NCBI RefSeq assembly: GCF_024346675.1
Contig: NZ_AP024850.1
Coordinates: 1,302,001-1,366,000 of the forward strand
Length of the DNA: 64,000 nt
Origin: Photobacterium sanguinicancri
GTDB lineage: Bacteria > Pseudomonadota > Gammaproteobacteria > Enterobacterales > Vibrionaceae
Direction of reading: 5' to 3'
Numbering within the stretch: the first letter of the stretch is position 1; each line of letters starts with the position of its first letter. Positions 22,758 through 32,444 of this stretch are shown piece after piece. A model generated the notes under the pieces. It was not told where the DNA came from. It searched no databases and saw only the letters and a list, made by a program, of their open reading frames with translations. The translations under genes and the position numbers were made by a program.

Positions 22758-23050
22758 CTACGACTCTATTCTGACATTCATCACATTGACTCGAAATTGC
22801 ATATTTTGTCTTGTTGGTAAGAAGTTTTTCTCAATCGTTGAGAACACCTCAGATAACCTTTTTCCTTCTCGTATAGCACCTAAAATTTCATTACCAATCT
22901 GATTAATTCCGTTCGCAGCCGTGTTAATCACATTGGTCTGTTGGCTGATTTCATTATTCAGTACAACGATGATAAATCGAATAAGAACATAGCAATAAGC
23001 AGCAATATAACAGTGGTGACAACGCCACAACAGTAGCGGCCTATTTTCAT
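22758..23050 (-). pseudogene. small membrane-anchored protein gene, apparently frameshifted
   Basis: On the reverse strand an ATG at 23050 opens a frame, MKIGRYCCGVVTTVILLLIA then MFLFDLSSLY, which looks like a signal anchor but stops at 22958. The overlapping frame then stays open to 22758 and encodes a soluble helical stretch (LNNEISQQTNVINTAANGIN, ...AIREGKRLSEVFSTIEKNFL). A single one-base frame change would join them into a protein of about 97 residues with one membrane helix and a periplasmic tail. I do not recognise a family. It could be a broken gene, a sequencing error, or two chance frames. Its start is only 20 bases from the divergent lipoprotein gene, which leaves little promoter space and weakens the case. 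Confidence 0.35.
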
Positions 23051-23069
23051 TTGTCGTAGGGGTGATGAC

Positions 23070-24092
23070 ATGAAAAATATAATAGTGATAGTGCTCACCA
23101 TGTTTGTGGTGGGGTGTGGTGGTTCTGATGGCGACTCTGATGGTGGGGGAGCTGCGGTGAATGCGGGTGATGGGGCCTCTTCATCGGTTCAAGTGCCAGT
23201 ATCAGCAGATGTTGCAGAGTCACCAGCACCAGAAACACCAACCGATAAAGATGTATCCCAAGTGTGTGTCGCCATTGATGGCATGACCTTTATCAATAAT
23301 TTAGGTGATATCGTTAATTGGACACCAGAATCATTTGAACAGACAGCAAGCTCAGAAGATTGTGTGCCAGTAGACGGTGATATTCCTGTTGATGGTGATG
23401 GTAATCCAATGTTTGTTGTTCTGAATTTAACGGATTTAACCGGTGTTGATCTGGTTCGTTTATTAGAAGACAAACTCATGCTGGCTGGCGATTATGTATC
23501 GGTAGCGCTATCGACGATTGACCAAGGTGGTTACGGTGATATTTTGGATACACCTTACTCACATGTTCGCGATATTTTTGGTGATTTAAAGCCGCTGAAT
23601 ATTGCTGATGAGTTAACGTTTGAAGGGCTAAACCTGAACTTTGATGTTCCACAGACCATCACTTTGGCTTTTGATTTGCGTAATATGCTGCAATTAAAAG
23701 GTGATGCGTATGAAATGAAGGACAGAGGTTTACGTATCGTCAACAATAATGAAGCTGGGAACATCATAGGGAATATCAACCCATCCGCATGTGCCTCTTC
23801 AATGGTTGATGCATATATTTATTTATACGAAGTCCATGGTGAGACAACGGGTGAAACAGGCGGTGAGCCTAATTATGGCGATATGGGTTCTGAATATGCG
23901 CCCGTCTTAACCGCAAAAGTCAGTAAAGAAAATACCTACGAATTTAAACATATTCCATCGGGTGATTATGACTTAACACTTGTATGTAATGGTTTGTTCG
24001 ATTTACCTGATGTTGTAAATGATTTGCTGAATGTTGATTCAAGCCAAAAAGGCTATTCGGTGGGTAAAGATGTATTGAGTATTGATTTTTAA
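23070..24092 (+). CDS. putative lipoprotein, DUF4382-like
   Basis: A 340-residue exported lipoprotein: the short signal MKNIIVIVLTMFVVGC ends in a lipobox-like VVGC, followed by a GGSDGDSDGGG linker and a Ser/Pro/acidic stretch to about residue 60. The body (about 65-240) has features that recall DUF4382 domains: a residue pattern LNLTDLTGVDLVRLLEDK, LAGDYVSVALSTI and the strand FDLRNMLQLKG before an RGLRIVNN-NEAGNIIGNI segment. The C-terminal part (EYAPVLTAKVSKENTYEFKH, IPSGDYDLTLVC) looks like a carboxypeptidase-regulatory-type beta domain. The residue after the cysteine is Gly, which fits outer-membrane sorting. Function unknown; the domain name is tentative. Confidence 0.7.
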   Translation: MKNIIVIVLTMFVVGCGGSDGDSDGGGAAVNAGDGASSSVQVPVSADVAESPAPETPTDKDVSQVCVAIDGMTFINNLGDIVNWTPESFEQTASSEDCVPVDGDIPVDGDGNPMFVVLNLTDLTGVDLVRLLEDKLMLAGDYVSVALSTIDQGGYGDILDTPYSHVRDIFGDLKPLNIADELTFEGLNLNFDVPQTITLAFDLRNMLQLKGDAYEMKDRGLRIVNNNEAGNIIGNINPSACASSMVDAYIYLYEVHGETTGETGGEPNYGDMGSEYAPVLTAKVSKENTYEFKHIPSGDYDLTLVCNGLFDLPDVVNDLLNVDSSQKGYSVGKDVLSIDF

Positions 24093-24121
24093 CTATCGGA
24101 CAGCGATTTCATGATGAAATA

Positions 24122-24154
24122 AACGCCAGCTAATATGCTGGCGTTGTTTTTTTA
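24122..24154 (+). terminator. terminator after the DUF4382-like lipoprotein gene
   Basis: A perfect 9-base-pair stem AACGCCAGC / GCTGGCGTT with a 6-base loop is followed by GTTTTTTTATT, about 30 bases after the stop. Confidence 0.85.
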
Positions 24155-24392
24155 TTCAGCTTAAATTCAAGAATAGGGGCTAGACTAGTCATTTATGTAC
24201 GATCAATCTCTCATTACTAGCACTTTATTTCTCTTCATATATCGATAATAACTCCCTGACCAGACAAGCTTAACTGCGAATTGTTAGTCAATGTAGACAT
24301 TCATGCCTACATTAAAGTGGTTGTTTTTTAATCACTCAATAGATAAATTCATTTCCAAGATTTTTGAGACAAGCAACTTGAGAGAACGTTTT

Positions 24393-25187
24393 ATGCCAGC
24401 AGTTATGACTTTAAAAAATGTTGTTATCGGTGCGATGTTTGGTTTTGCCGCAACAGGGTATGGCATCGCATCAGCGCATGCTTCTGTAACAACAGCGCCA
24501 GATAACCACTTATTATCCACTCTTAAGTATGTAGAGCTTGAAGCCGAACAAGGCGATAAAAATATGCAGCTGTTTCTTGGTCGTGCATATATAGAAGGAA
24601 GTAATGGTCTAAAGGCAGATCCACTGAAAGGTATGTATTGGCTAAAAAAAGCGGCGGATGAGACACCTGCAGTACAAGCGATGATTGGTGATTTATTTAA
24701 AAATGGCCGTGGTTTACCCCGCGATAATCAAAAAGCAATTGAGTGGTATACCAAAGCAGCGAATGAAGGCTCTGTCCCAGCCATGGTTGAATTGGGTCAT
24801 TTCTATGCTTCTGGTGGTGGCACAGGTAAAACAGATTGTGCTAATGCCATTAAATGGTTTAATGACGCGTCAAATGCAGGGTCGATGGATTCTAAGCGCA
24901 ACTTAGTATGGCTATACGCGACATGTTCAGATAAAGAGCAACGCGATGGAGAACGTGCACTTAAGTTAGCGAAGCAGATTATTAAACGCTCTGCCTCGAA
25001 TGATGCCGGTGATTACGATAACCTTGCAGCTGCTTATGCTGCGTGTGGTGAATTTAACGATGCAGTAAAAGCGCAGCAAGTTGCCTTAAGCAAACTTGAA
25101 GGCAAAGACAATCAGCGTATTACTAAGTTCTCGAAACGTTTAGAACTCTATAAGCAGAATCAAACGATTTATAGCGCATCGTTGTAA
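24393..25187 (+). CDS. Sel1-repeat (SLR) exported protein
   Basis: A 264-residue exported protein with a signal peptide ending about IASAHA. It contains three Sel1-like repeats (about residues 45-160: LFLGRAYIEGSNGLKADPLK, MIGDLFKNGRGLPRDNQKAI, LGHFYASGGGTGKTDCANAI), each ending in a KKAADE- or TKAANE-type helix, then a TPR-like helix pair (YDNLAAAYAACGEFNDAVKA). Such proteins serve as protein-binding scaffolds, often in the periplasm, but the partner is unknown. The frame is open 30 codons further upstream; I start at MPAVMTLKNVVIGAMFGFAA because a GAGAGAACG ribosome binding site precedes it and the signal peptide begins there. A monocistronic terminator follows. Confidence 0.8.
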   Translation: MPAVMTLKNVVIGAMFGFAATGYGIASAHASVTTAPDNHLLSTLKYVELEAEQGDKNMQLFLGRAYIEGSNGLKADPLKGMYWLKKAADETPAVQAMIGDLFKNGRGLPRDNQKAIEWYTKAANEGSVPAMVELGHFYASGGGTGKTDCANAIKWFNDASNAGSMDSKRNLVWLYATCSDKEQRDGERALKLAKQIIKRSASNDAGDYDNLAAAYAACGEFNDAVKAQQVALSKLEGKDNQRITKFSKRLELYKQNQTIYSASL

Positions 25188-25225
25188 CCGATAGCATGAA
25201 GTAACCCCTTCTTAAATACTGCTTT

Positions 25226-25255
25226 AAAAGCCACCGTTACTACGGTGGCTTTTTT
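25226..25255 (+). terminator. terminator after the Sel1-repeat gene
   Basis: A perfect stem AAAAGCCACCGT / ACGGTGGCTTTT with a TACT loop is followed by a T-run. Confidence 0.88.
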
Positions 25256-25362
25256 GTGCCTGTTATTTGAGTAAGGCTTAATGATTAGGGGCAAAACTTT
25301 GTCATTAATGTGATGAAAGCAGAATTATTTACGTGCTACTCAATCGTTCAGAATTCCTTAAC

Positions 25363-25368
25363 TATACT
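25363..25368 (+). promoter_or_regulatory. possible -10 element of the torECA promoter
   Basis: TATACT lies about 65 bases before torE. The matching -35 region (TCAATC near 25340) is weak, as expected for an activated promoter. I see no convincing repeated TorR box or FNR palindrome in the 177 bases between the preceding terminator and torE. Confidence 0.3.
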
Positions 25369-25432
25369 TTCGTAGATAGGCCTCCTCTCTATTACATCTA
25401 AAGAGGTAGGTGAATAAAAAAAGGATGTGAGC

Positions 25433-25606
25433 ATGAGTAATCAAGAACCGCTTAAAGAAGAAGAACGTGGCAAGTACGAATGGCGATCGTTTATTTTTAT
25501 AACCGTCTTTCTATTCCCTATCTTAGCCGTCGCCCTTGTCGGCGGTTATGGCTTTATCGTTTGGATGTTACAAATCTTTTTCCTTGGTCCTCCAGGCCAT
25601 GGCTAA
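25433..25606 (+). CDS. torE: TorE/NapE family small membrane protein
   Basis: A 57-residue, single-helix membrane protein of the NapE/TorE family. The N-terminus is charged (MSNQEPLKEEERGKYEWRSF), followed by a hydrophobic helix (FITVFLFPILAVALVGGYGF) and the ending IVWMLQIFFLGPPGHG, which is the family hallmark. A good AAGGATG ribosome binding site precedes the ATG. It opens a torE-torC-torA operon, the order known in marine bacteria that respire trimethylamine N-oxide. The exact role of TorE is unknown; it may assist the cytochrome or the terminal reductase. Confidence 0.9.
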   Translation: MSNQEPLKEEERGKYEWRSFIFITVFLFPILAVALVGGYGFIVWMLQIFFLGPPGHG

Positions 25607-25643
25607 GTTTTCCCATTCACAGTAAACGATAAGGTAGGTAACT

Positions 25644-26828
25644 ATGATGAATACGATAAAAAAACTGTGGATGACGTTCTGGCGTCCAGCAGTACATATT
25701 AGCCTCGGTGTATTAACACTCGGTGGCTTTGTTGCGGGTGTGATTTTCTGGGGTGGATTTAACACAGCCCTTGAGCACACCAACACGGAAGAGTTTTGTA
25801 TTGGCTGTCATGAAATGCGTGACAATGTATACGTAGAATTACAGTCAACGGTTCACTGGTCGAATCATTCAGGGGTACGAGCAACGTGTCCTGATTGCCA
25901 TGTGCCACATAACTGGACAGATAAAATTGCACGTAAAATGCAAGCCAGTAAAGAGGTCTTTGGGGCCATTTTTGGCACGATAGACACGCGCGAAAAATTT
26001 TTAGAAAAACGCCTTGAATTAGCGAACCATGAATGGAAACGGTTTGCCGCTAATGGTTCGATGGAATGTAAAAGTTGCCATAACTACGACAGTATGGATT
26101 GGGATCTTATGTCCGATCGGGCGCGTTCTCAAATGAAGCAAGCGGCTGAACGTGACCAAAGCTGTATCGATTGTCATAAAGGGATTGCGCACCAATTACC
26201 CGGGAATATGGAAGCATCGGGCGGCATGGTGGATCAATTGGTTGCCAAAGCGCAGAACACCCAATACTCCGAAGGTAATAACTACTTCAGTGTTCGTTTC
26301 CTTCCAATGTTTGAAGATGAAGCCATGACTAAAGATGGCGGTCAATTAAACCCAGCATCAGAAGTGAAAGTGGTTGCGGTAACAGATAAAGCTATTCAAG
26401 TTGAAATTAATGGTTGGCGTAAAACGAAAGGTTTTGGTCGCGTTATTAATGAAGACTTTGGTATGAATATCCCAACGGCAGCACTAAGCAAAGAAGCAGC
26501 ACAGAGTGAAGGCTTAGTCGAGAAATTTGAAGAGAAAGAAGATGATCTAACAGGTCTGCCTTGGCAGCGTGTATCTGTGAAATTGTGGATGCCAAAAGAA
26601 TCGATGTTAGCCAATGTTGATGAGATTTGGAGTGAAACAAAATCTGCATACAACACCAACTGTAGTGTTTGTCATACCCAGCCAGAAGAAGCGCATTTCG
26701 ATGCCAATACATGGCCTGGTATGTTTAACGGTATGCTCGCGTTTGTGAATCTTGATCACGATAGTGAAGCCTTGGTTCTGAAATATCTTCAAAAACACTC
26801 ATCAGATTTTGCTGATGGTAATCACTAA
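25644..26828 (+). CDS. torC: TorC, pentaheme c-type cytochrome (NapC/NirT family)
   Basis: TorC passes electrons from the menaquinol pool to the periplasmic reductase TorA. The 394-residue product has one N-terminal anchor helix ([20 protein letters not shown]) and five CXXCH haem sites: CIGCH, CPDCH, CKSCH, CIDCH in the NapC-like part and CSVCH in the C-terminal domain near residue 340. That fifth site distinguishes pentahaem TorC from four-haem NapC. Two adjacent ATG codons are possible starts; I take the first, preceded by AAGGTAGG. It sits 37 bases after torE and 19 bases before torA. Confidence 0.94.
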   Translation: MMNTIKKLWMTFWRPAVHISLGVLTLGGFVAGVIFWGGFNTALEHTNTEEFCIGCHEMRDNVYVELQSTVHWSNHSGVRATCPDCHVPHNWTDKIARKMQASKEVFGAIFGTIDTREKFLEKRLELANHEWKRFAANGSMECKSCHNYDSMDWDLMSDRARSQMKQAAERDQSCIDCHKGIAHQLPGNMEASGGMVDQLVAKAQNTQYSEGNNYFSVRFLPMFEDEAMTKDGGQLNPASEVKVVAVTDKAIQVEINGWRKTKGFGRVINEDFGMNIPTAALSKEAAQSEGLVEKFEEKEDDLTGLPWQRVSVKLWMPKESMLANVDEIWSETKSAYNTNCSVCHTQPEEAHFDANTWPGMFNGMLAFVNLDHDSEALVLKYLQKHSSDFADGNH

Positions 26829-26847
26829 TGCACAGAGGGATTAAGCT

Positions 26848-29325
26848 ATGTCTCTAAGTCGACGTAATTTTTTGAAAGGGCTCGCGACGACCTCAGCTGC
26901 GTCAGTGATTGGGCCTAGTTTATTGATGCAAGCCGCTCAGGCGGCAGAAGAGGTTTCGCCGTATGCTGCCGATGGTGTGTGGAAAGTATCGGGCTCTCAC
27001 TGGGGAGCATTTCGCGCCAAAATTTATAACGGTAAAGTACAAGAACTGAAAGCGCTGGAATTTGATAAATATCCAAGCGATATGCTCAAAGGTATTAAAG
27101 GGATCATCTATAGTCCATCACGGGTTCGTTACCCTATGGTACGGCTTGATTGGCTAAAGAAACACAAGTACAGCGGCGATACCCGCGGTAATAACCGTTT
27201 CATTCGAGTGACATGGGATGAAGCGTTAGATTTATTTTACCAAGAACTTGAACGAGTACAAAAAGACTACGGGCCGTGGGCGTTGTTAGCAGGGCAAACC
27301 GGTTGGCGACAAACCGGGCAGTTTCACAGTTGTACCACGCACATGCAACGTGCCGTAGGTATGCACGGTAACTTCATTAAGAAAGTAGGGGATTACTCTA
27401 CAGGAGCAGGGCAAACTATTTTGCCTTACGTACTTGGGTCAACAGAGGTTTATGCACAAGGTACATCGTGGCCTGAGATCTTAGATAATACCAATGTTGT
27501 TGTGCTGTGGGCGAATGATCCTATAAAGAACACCCAAGTAGGTTGGCAGTGTGAAACACATGGTTCGTATGAGTACTATGAGCAGCTAAAAGAGAAGGTT
27601 GCCAAAGGTGAGATCAAAGTGATCTCGGTCGATCCTGTTAAATCCAAAAGCCAAAATTACTTTAACAGTGATCAGATCTATGTGAATCCTCAATCGGATG
27701 TCGCCTTCATGCTGGCGATCGCTCATACCCTTTATAAAGAAGATCTATACGACAAGAAATTCATCGAAACCTATGCGTTAGGATTTGATGAGTTCATTCC
27801 TTATGTCGAAGGTAAAACTAAAGATAAAGTGGAGAAAACGCCTGAATGGGCAGAGCCTATCTGTGGTGTTAAAGCTGATGATATCCGTGAATTTGCCCGC
27901 TTGTTAGTGAAAGGGCGTACGCAACTGATATTTGGTTGGGCGATCCAGCGTCAGCAACACGGTGAACAACCCTATTGGATGGGGGCAGTATTGGCGGCGA
28001 TGATCGGGCAAATTGGCTTACCGGGTGGTGGCGTTTCGTATTCCCACCATTACAGCGGTGTCGGTATCCCACCAACGGGAGCATCAGGGCCTGGTGGTTT
28101 CCCTCGTAATGTCGATGAAGGCCAAAAACCTAAGTGGGACAGCACCGATTTTAAAGGGTATAGCAGTACCATCCCTGTCGCGCGCTGGATTGATGCGATT
28201 TTAGAACCGGGCAAAGAGATCAAATACAACGGCGCTAAAGTGACCTTCCCCGACCCTAAAATGGTGGTTATTAGTGGATGCAATCCATGGCATCATCACC
28301 AAGATCGAAACCGGATGAAAACCGCCTTCCAGAAATTACAAACTGTTGTCACCATCGAGTTTGCATGGACGGCAACCTGTCGCTTCTCAGACATCGTATT
28401 ACCCGCCTGTACTCAGTTTGAGCGTAACGATATTGACTTGTATGGAGCCTATTCTGCATCAGGTATTTTGGCGATGCACAAGCTGGTGGATCCGTTATAT
28501 CAATCGAAAACAGATTTCCAAATCTTCACCGAACTGTGTGAACGTTTTGGTCGGGCAAAAGAATATACCCGTGGTATGAACGAAATGGAGTGGCTACATC
28601 AGCTCTACAACGAGTGTCGTGAGGCCAACAAAGCCAAGTATAAAATGCCGGAATTTGATGAGTTCTGGAAGAAGGGCTTGTTTGAATTTGGTGAAGGGAC
28701 CAACTTTGTCCGTCACGCGGCTTTCCGTGAAGATCCAGAGATCAATCCACTAGGCACGCCTTCTGGGTTTATTGAGATCTTTAGCCGTAAGATCGACCGT
28801 TACGGTTACGAGTATTGCCAAGGGCATCCAATGTGGTTTGAAAAATCAGAGCGTTCACACGGTGGACCAAGCTCAGATAAATTCCCTATTTGGTTGCAAT
28901 CGTGCCACCCAGATCAGCGTTTACACTCACAGATGTGTGAATCAGAAAAATACCGTGAAACCTACACAGTGCAAGGGCGAGAGCCTGTTTATATCAACCC
29001 TGAAGATGCCAAAGAGCGCGGTATTAGTGATGGCGATATAGTGCGGGTGTATAACGATCGTGGTCAGTTACTGGCAGGGGCACGCGTATCTGATAACTAT
29101 CCTCGTGGGGTGATTCGTATTCATGAAGGGGCATGGTATGGCCCTGTGAATGAGAAAGTAGGGGCGCTTGATACCTATGGCGATCCGAATACGCTCACTC
29201 AAGATATTGGCTCGTCACAATTAGCCCAAGCGACCAGTGCCAACACGGTCATTGTTGAGTTTGAAAAATTCAAAGGTGAAGCGCCACCAGTCACATCGTT
29301 TGGTGGGCCGATATACGTAAGCTGA
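26848..29325 (+). CDS. torA: TorA, periplasmic trimethylamine-N-oxide reductase
   Basis: TorA reduces trimethylamine N-oxide to trimethylamine in the periplasm, an anaerobic respiration widespread in marine bacteria. The 825-residue product has a twin-arginine signal (LSRRNFLKG then a hydrophobic stretch to about QAAQA) and is a bis-MGD molybdenum enzyme of the DMSO reductase family. The DYSTGAGQ segment near residue 180 contains the serine that ligates molybdenum in this subgroup, and there is no N-terminal Fe-S cysteine motif, as expected. C-terminal molydopterin-dinucleotide-binding segments ([14 protein letters not shown]) are present. BisC/TorZ-type enzymes are the alternative, but the torE-torC context favours TorA. 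No torD chaperone gene follows. Confidence 0.93.
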   Translation: MSLSRRNFLKGLATTSAASVIGPSLLMQAAQAAEEVSPYAADGVWKVSGSHWGAFRAKIYNGKVQELKALEFDKYPSDMLKGIKGIIYSPSRVRYPMVRLDWLKKHKYSGDTRGNNRFIRVTWDEALDLFYQELERVQKDYGPWALLAGQTGWRQTGQFHSCTTHMQRAVGMHGNFIKKVGDYSTGAGQTILPYVLGSTEVYAQGTSWPEILDNTNVVVLWANDPIKNTQVGWQCETHGSYEYYEQLKEKVAKGEIKVISVDPVKSKSQNYFNSDQIYVNPQSDVAFMLAIAHTLYKEDLYDKKFIETYALGFDEFIPYVEGKTKDKVEKTPEWAEPICGVKADDIREFARLLVKGRTQLIFGWAIQRQQHGEQPYWMGAVLAAMIGQIGLPGGGVSYSHHYSGVGIPPTGASGPGGFPRNVDEGQKPKWDSTDFKGYSSTIPVARWIDAILEPGKEIKYNGAKVTFPDPKMVVISGCNPWHHHQDRNRMKTAFQKLQTVVTIEFAWTATCRFSDIVLPACTQFERNDIDLYGAYSASGILAMHKLVDPLYQSKTDFQIFTELCERFGRAKEYTRGMNEMEWLHQLYNECREANKAKYKMPEFDEFWKKGLFEFGEGTNFVRHAAFREDPEINPLGTPSGFIEIFSRKIDRYGYEYCQGHPMWFEKSERSHGGPSSDKFPIWLQSCHPDQRLHSQMCESEKYRETYTVQGREPVYINPEDAKERGISDGDIVRVYNDRGQLLAGARVSDNYPRGVIRIHEGAWYGPVNEKVGALDTYGDPNTLTQDIGSSQLAQATSANTVIVEFEKFKGEAPPVTSFGGPIYVS

Positions 29326-29345
29326 TGTTCTAAGTTATCAATAAT

Positions 29346-29373
29346 AAAAGGAGCGTATTAACGCTCCTTTTTG
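29346..29373. terminator. bidirectional terminator between torA and the RND gene
   Basis: The stem AAAAGGAGCGT / ACGCTCCTTTT with an ATTA loop is followed by T residues, and by A-runs on the other side. It lies between two convergent genes. Confidence 0.85.
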
Positions 29374-29390
29374 ATTTTTAACGTTTTAGC

Positions 29391-32300
29391 TTATTCCTCT
29401 ATAGCCTTAACCCTAAAGAACATGGCATAGAAGAGTGGGATCACAACCAAAGTTAGGATTGTCGCAAACAACAAACCAAACATGATGGTGACCGCCATGC
29501 TCTTGAAGAAAGGGTCAACCAGTAAGGGAGCAACCCCTAGAATCGTGGTTAATGCGCCCAATAATACTGGCCTTGCTCGGCTTAACGACGCGTCGATAAT
29601 CGCGTGATAAGGCAATTTACCCTCGCGGACTTCTGCATCTGCTTGGTCTACCAATACAATGGCATTTTTTACCATCATGCCGATCAAGCTCAAGAAACCA
29701 AGTATCGCCATAAACTCAAATGGTGTTTGGAACACAACTAAGCCCACGGTAACACCAATAATCGCCAGCGGTGCTGTTAACCAAATAACCAAGGGCTGGC
29801 GAATGGCATTAAACATGAAGATGACAGCTAAGATCATTGCTGCAAATCCATAAGGTGCAGAAATCACGAGTCCTTCGTTCGCATCTTTAGACGCCTTGTA
29901 TTCCCCATACCAAATCAACTCATAGCCTGATGGCAGTTCAATTGCCTCTATGTGTGGACGAAGCTGATTAAACGCGTCTGCTGTTAATACACCGGGCGCG
30001 GGATCGGCTTGTACCAAAATGGTCGGCATTCTATTGATACGACGTAAAATCGCATCTTCCCAAACTACATCCGTCGATTCAATTAATTGGCTGACTGAAA
30101 CAAAGCCACCAGCGACATGGCTGTAGACCTCGGTATTTTCAATCGCTCGCTGATGATTACGCTCGGTTTCTGGTGAGCGGGCAACAATCGGGATTAAGTC
30201 ATTACCTTCACGGTAAACACCGACATGGCGGCCAGATAACGTTTGTGCAATAGCTTGGTTTATTTCTTGAGTGGTTAATCCAAACTGTTGTGCTTTTTGT
30301 TCTGAGTAACGAGGGCGTAGCACTGGCACTTGTTGACGCCAATCATCTTGTACCGCGATCAGTTGATCGTCATTGAGCATAATCGCTTTCGCTTGTTCTG
30401 CTAGCTGACGTAATACCGCACTATCAGGACCTTTAAAACCAGCCTCAATCTTTTTACCGCCACCGCGGCCTAGCATGAATTTCCATACTTTGATGGAGGC
30501 ATCGGTGTATTTTTCATCAAGCTCATCTTGTAGCTCAACCAGTAATGGCGCGATATTTTGATAGTCATCAATATCAATCAACAGCTGGCCATAGCTTGGG
30601 TTACGCGCTTCTGGTGCGTAGGTCAGCATAAAGCGTAAGCCGCCACCACCGACAAAACTGGTGATGTTGGTAATGCCTGCTTTTTGTTTAACGTCTTGTT
30701 CAATCTCCGCGATGGTTTGCTCAGTACGTTTAATGTCAGAGCCTTGTGGCAAATACACATCAACCACAAACTGTGCTCGTTGCGATTCCGGCATAAAACC
30801 CGGTGGAATGTAACGAACGCCATAAACGGCAGTAAACAGCACCACTAACAATAAGCTCAAGCTAACCAACCTATGCTTAATAACCCATGTTAGTAATTGA
30901 CGGTAGCCGTGATTGATCCGCCCGACAGGCGCTTCGGCATCGACGGGTTTTACTTTCAAAAAGTCGTAGCACAGCATAGGGGTAATCGTAACTGCAAATA
31001 CCCAGCTTAAAAGCATAGAGTAGAGGATCACCCAAAACAGTGAACCTGCGTATTCACCCATATCTGATGGTGATAATCCGATTGCACTGAATGCACAAAT
31101 ACCGACAACGGTACCACCTAACAGCGGCCATTTTGTAGCGTTAACTACATCGGACACTATCTCGTCACGGCTATCATCGGGTGTGGTTTGCAGACGCACT
31201 AAAATACCATCGGTGACAACAATCGCATTATCAACCAACATCCCCAGTGCAATGATCAGCGCACCGAGTGAGATCCGCTGCATGGCAATGTCTTCAATCA
31301 GCATGATGCACAAAGTGCCAGCAACCGTAAGAAGCAGAACAAAACCTATGATGATCCCTGAGCGCACACCCATAAACAGCAACAGTACAATAAATACAAT
31401 TACAACTGCAGCGATTAAGTTATCGATGAAGTTAGTGACCGAGTCGCGCACCGAATCTGACTGCATGGAGATAACATTCAGCTCTATGCCAAGCGGGCGT
31501 TGGTTTTCTAACTCAGCGATACGGGCTTTTACCGCATCACCCATATCAACCACGTTACCGCCTGTTACGTTAGAAATACCAAAACCGACAGCACGCTGAC
31601 CATTGTATCGAACCATCATGGTGCTAGGTTCTTGGTAACCACGAGTGACGGTTGCAATATCGCCTAAACGTAGCACTGCGTTATTGTCACCAAGGCTCAC
31701 CTGCATATTAATGAGATCATTAAATGAATCTACATTAGCGCTTGGAATGACAGGTATGCGCATGGCATCAGTTTCAATACTGCCCGCAACTGTCACCATG
31801 TTTTGCTTTTGCAGCACTTGGTAAACTTTTTCAGCTGAAACACCAAATTTAGCCATTCGTTCGCCAGACATTTCAACAAAGATGGTCTCTTGGCGCTCGC
31901 CCAATGTGGCTGTTTTGGCAACACCAGGTACTAGCACTAGCTCACGACGTAACTCATCGACATAGTCTTGCAACTGCTTGTCAGTAAAGCCTTCTCCAGT
32001 CACCGAAAAAAAGAGTGCGTAGACATCAGAAAAGTCATCATTCACTATCGAAGTACCAGCACCTGGGGGTAACTGGCGTTGAACATCGCCAATCTTACGA
32101 CGAAGTTTATCCCATACTTGTTGGAGTGCCGCTTGGCTATTGGCAAACTCAAGTTTGATTTCAACAGTGACTTCAGACATGCCTTGCTTAGAGACAGACT
32201 TTACTTCTTTGAGTTCTTGAAGCGATTGAACTGCACCTTCAATCACATCGGTGACTTCGTCAGACACTTCTTGTGCTGTTGCGCCAGAGTAGGGCGTATT

Positions 32301-32441
32301 AATGACGGCTTGTCGAATAACAAATTCAGGATCTTCAAAGCGGCCCAGCTTTAAATAACTGAGGTATCCACCCAATAAGATTAAAGTAATAAGCACCCAA
32401 ACCGAGGTACGTTTGGCGATGGTGTAACGTGCGATATCCAT
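29391..32441 (-). CDS. RND efflux transporter, inner-membrane pump
   Basis: A 1016-residue resistance-nodulation-division (RND) pump of the AcrB-like superfamily, driven by the proton or sodium gradient. The layout is typical: first helix near residue 15, a large periplasmic loop, a block of helices (FIDNLIAAVVIVFIVLLLFM, GALIIALGMLVDNAIVVTDG), a second periplasmic loop, and the C-terminal block with GFLSLIGMMVKNAIVLVDQA and LLGALTTILGVAPLL. The sequence YLKLGRFEDPEFVIRQA places it in the subgroup of VexH/VmeT-like and other small-operon pumps rather than AcrB proper. It lies three bases after its membrane-fusion protein; no outer-membrane TolC-like gene is adjacent. Substrate unknown. Confidence 0.92.
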   Translation of the reverse strand: MDIARYTIAKRTSVWVLITLILLGGYLSYLKLGRFEDPEFVIRQAVINTPYSGATAQEVSDEVTDVIEGAVQSLQELKEVKSVSKQGMSEVTVEIKLEFANSQAALQQVWDKLRRKIGDVQRQLPPGAGTSIVNDDFSDVYALFFSVTGEGFTDKQLQDYVDELRRELVLVPGVAKTATLGERQETIFVEMSGERMAKFGVSAEKVYQVLQKQNMVTVAGSIETDAMRIPVIPSANVDSFNDLINMQVSLGDNNAVLRLGDIATVTRGYQEPSTMMVRYNGQRAVGFGISNVTGGNVVDMGDAVKARIAELENQRPLGIELNVISMQSDSVRDSVTNFIDNLIAAVVIVFIVLLLFMGVRSGIIIGFVLLLTVAGTLCIMLIEDIAMQRISLGALIIALGMLVDNAIVVTDGILVRLQTTPDDSRDEIVSDVVNATKWPLLGGTVVGICAFSAIGLSPSDMGEYAGSLFWVILYSMLLSWVFAVTITPMLCYDFLKVKPVDAEAPVGRINHGYRQLLTWVIKHRLVSLSLLLVVLFTAVYGVRYIPPGFMPESQRAQFVVDVYLPQGSDIKRTEQTIAEIEQDVKQKAGITNITSFVGGGGLRFMLTYAPEARNPSYGQLLIDIDDYQNIAPLLVELQDELDEKYTDASIKVWKFMLGRGGGKKIEAGFKGPDSAVLRQLAEQAKAIMLNDDQLIAVQDDWRQQVPVLRPRYSEQKAQQFGLTTQEINQAIAQTLSGRHVGVYREGNDLIPIVARSPETERNHQRAIENTEVYSHVAGGFVSVSQLIESTDVVWEDAILRRINRMPTILVQADPAPGVLTADAFNQLRPHIEAIELPSGYELIWYGEYKASKDANEGLVISAPYGFAAMILAVIFMFNAIRQPLVIWLTAPLAIIGVTVGLVVFQTPFEFMAILGFLSLIGMMVKNAIVLVDQADAEVREGKLPYHAIIDASLSRARPVLLGALTTILGVAPLLVDPFFKSMAVTIMFGLLFATILTLVVIPLFYAMFFRVKAIEE

Positions 32442-32444
32442 GCT

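Noticed and set aside
25256-25432. TorR boxes or an FNR site before torE
   Set aside because: Single sequences such as TCGTTCAGAA or TTGTCATTAATGTGAT resemble parts of known sites but do not form the expected repeats or palindrome.
31183-31599. Forward frame of 138 codons opposite the RND pump
   Set aside because: It lies fully inside the pump gene, is rich in Ser/Thr/Ile from antisense hydrophobic codons, and has no family features.
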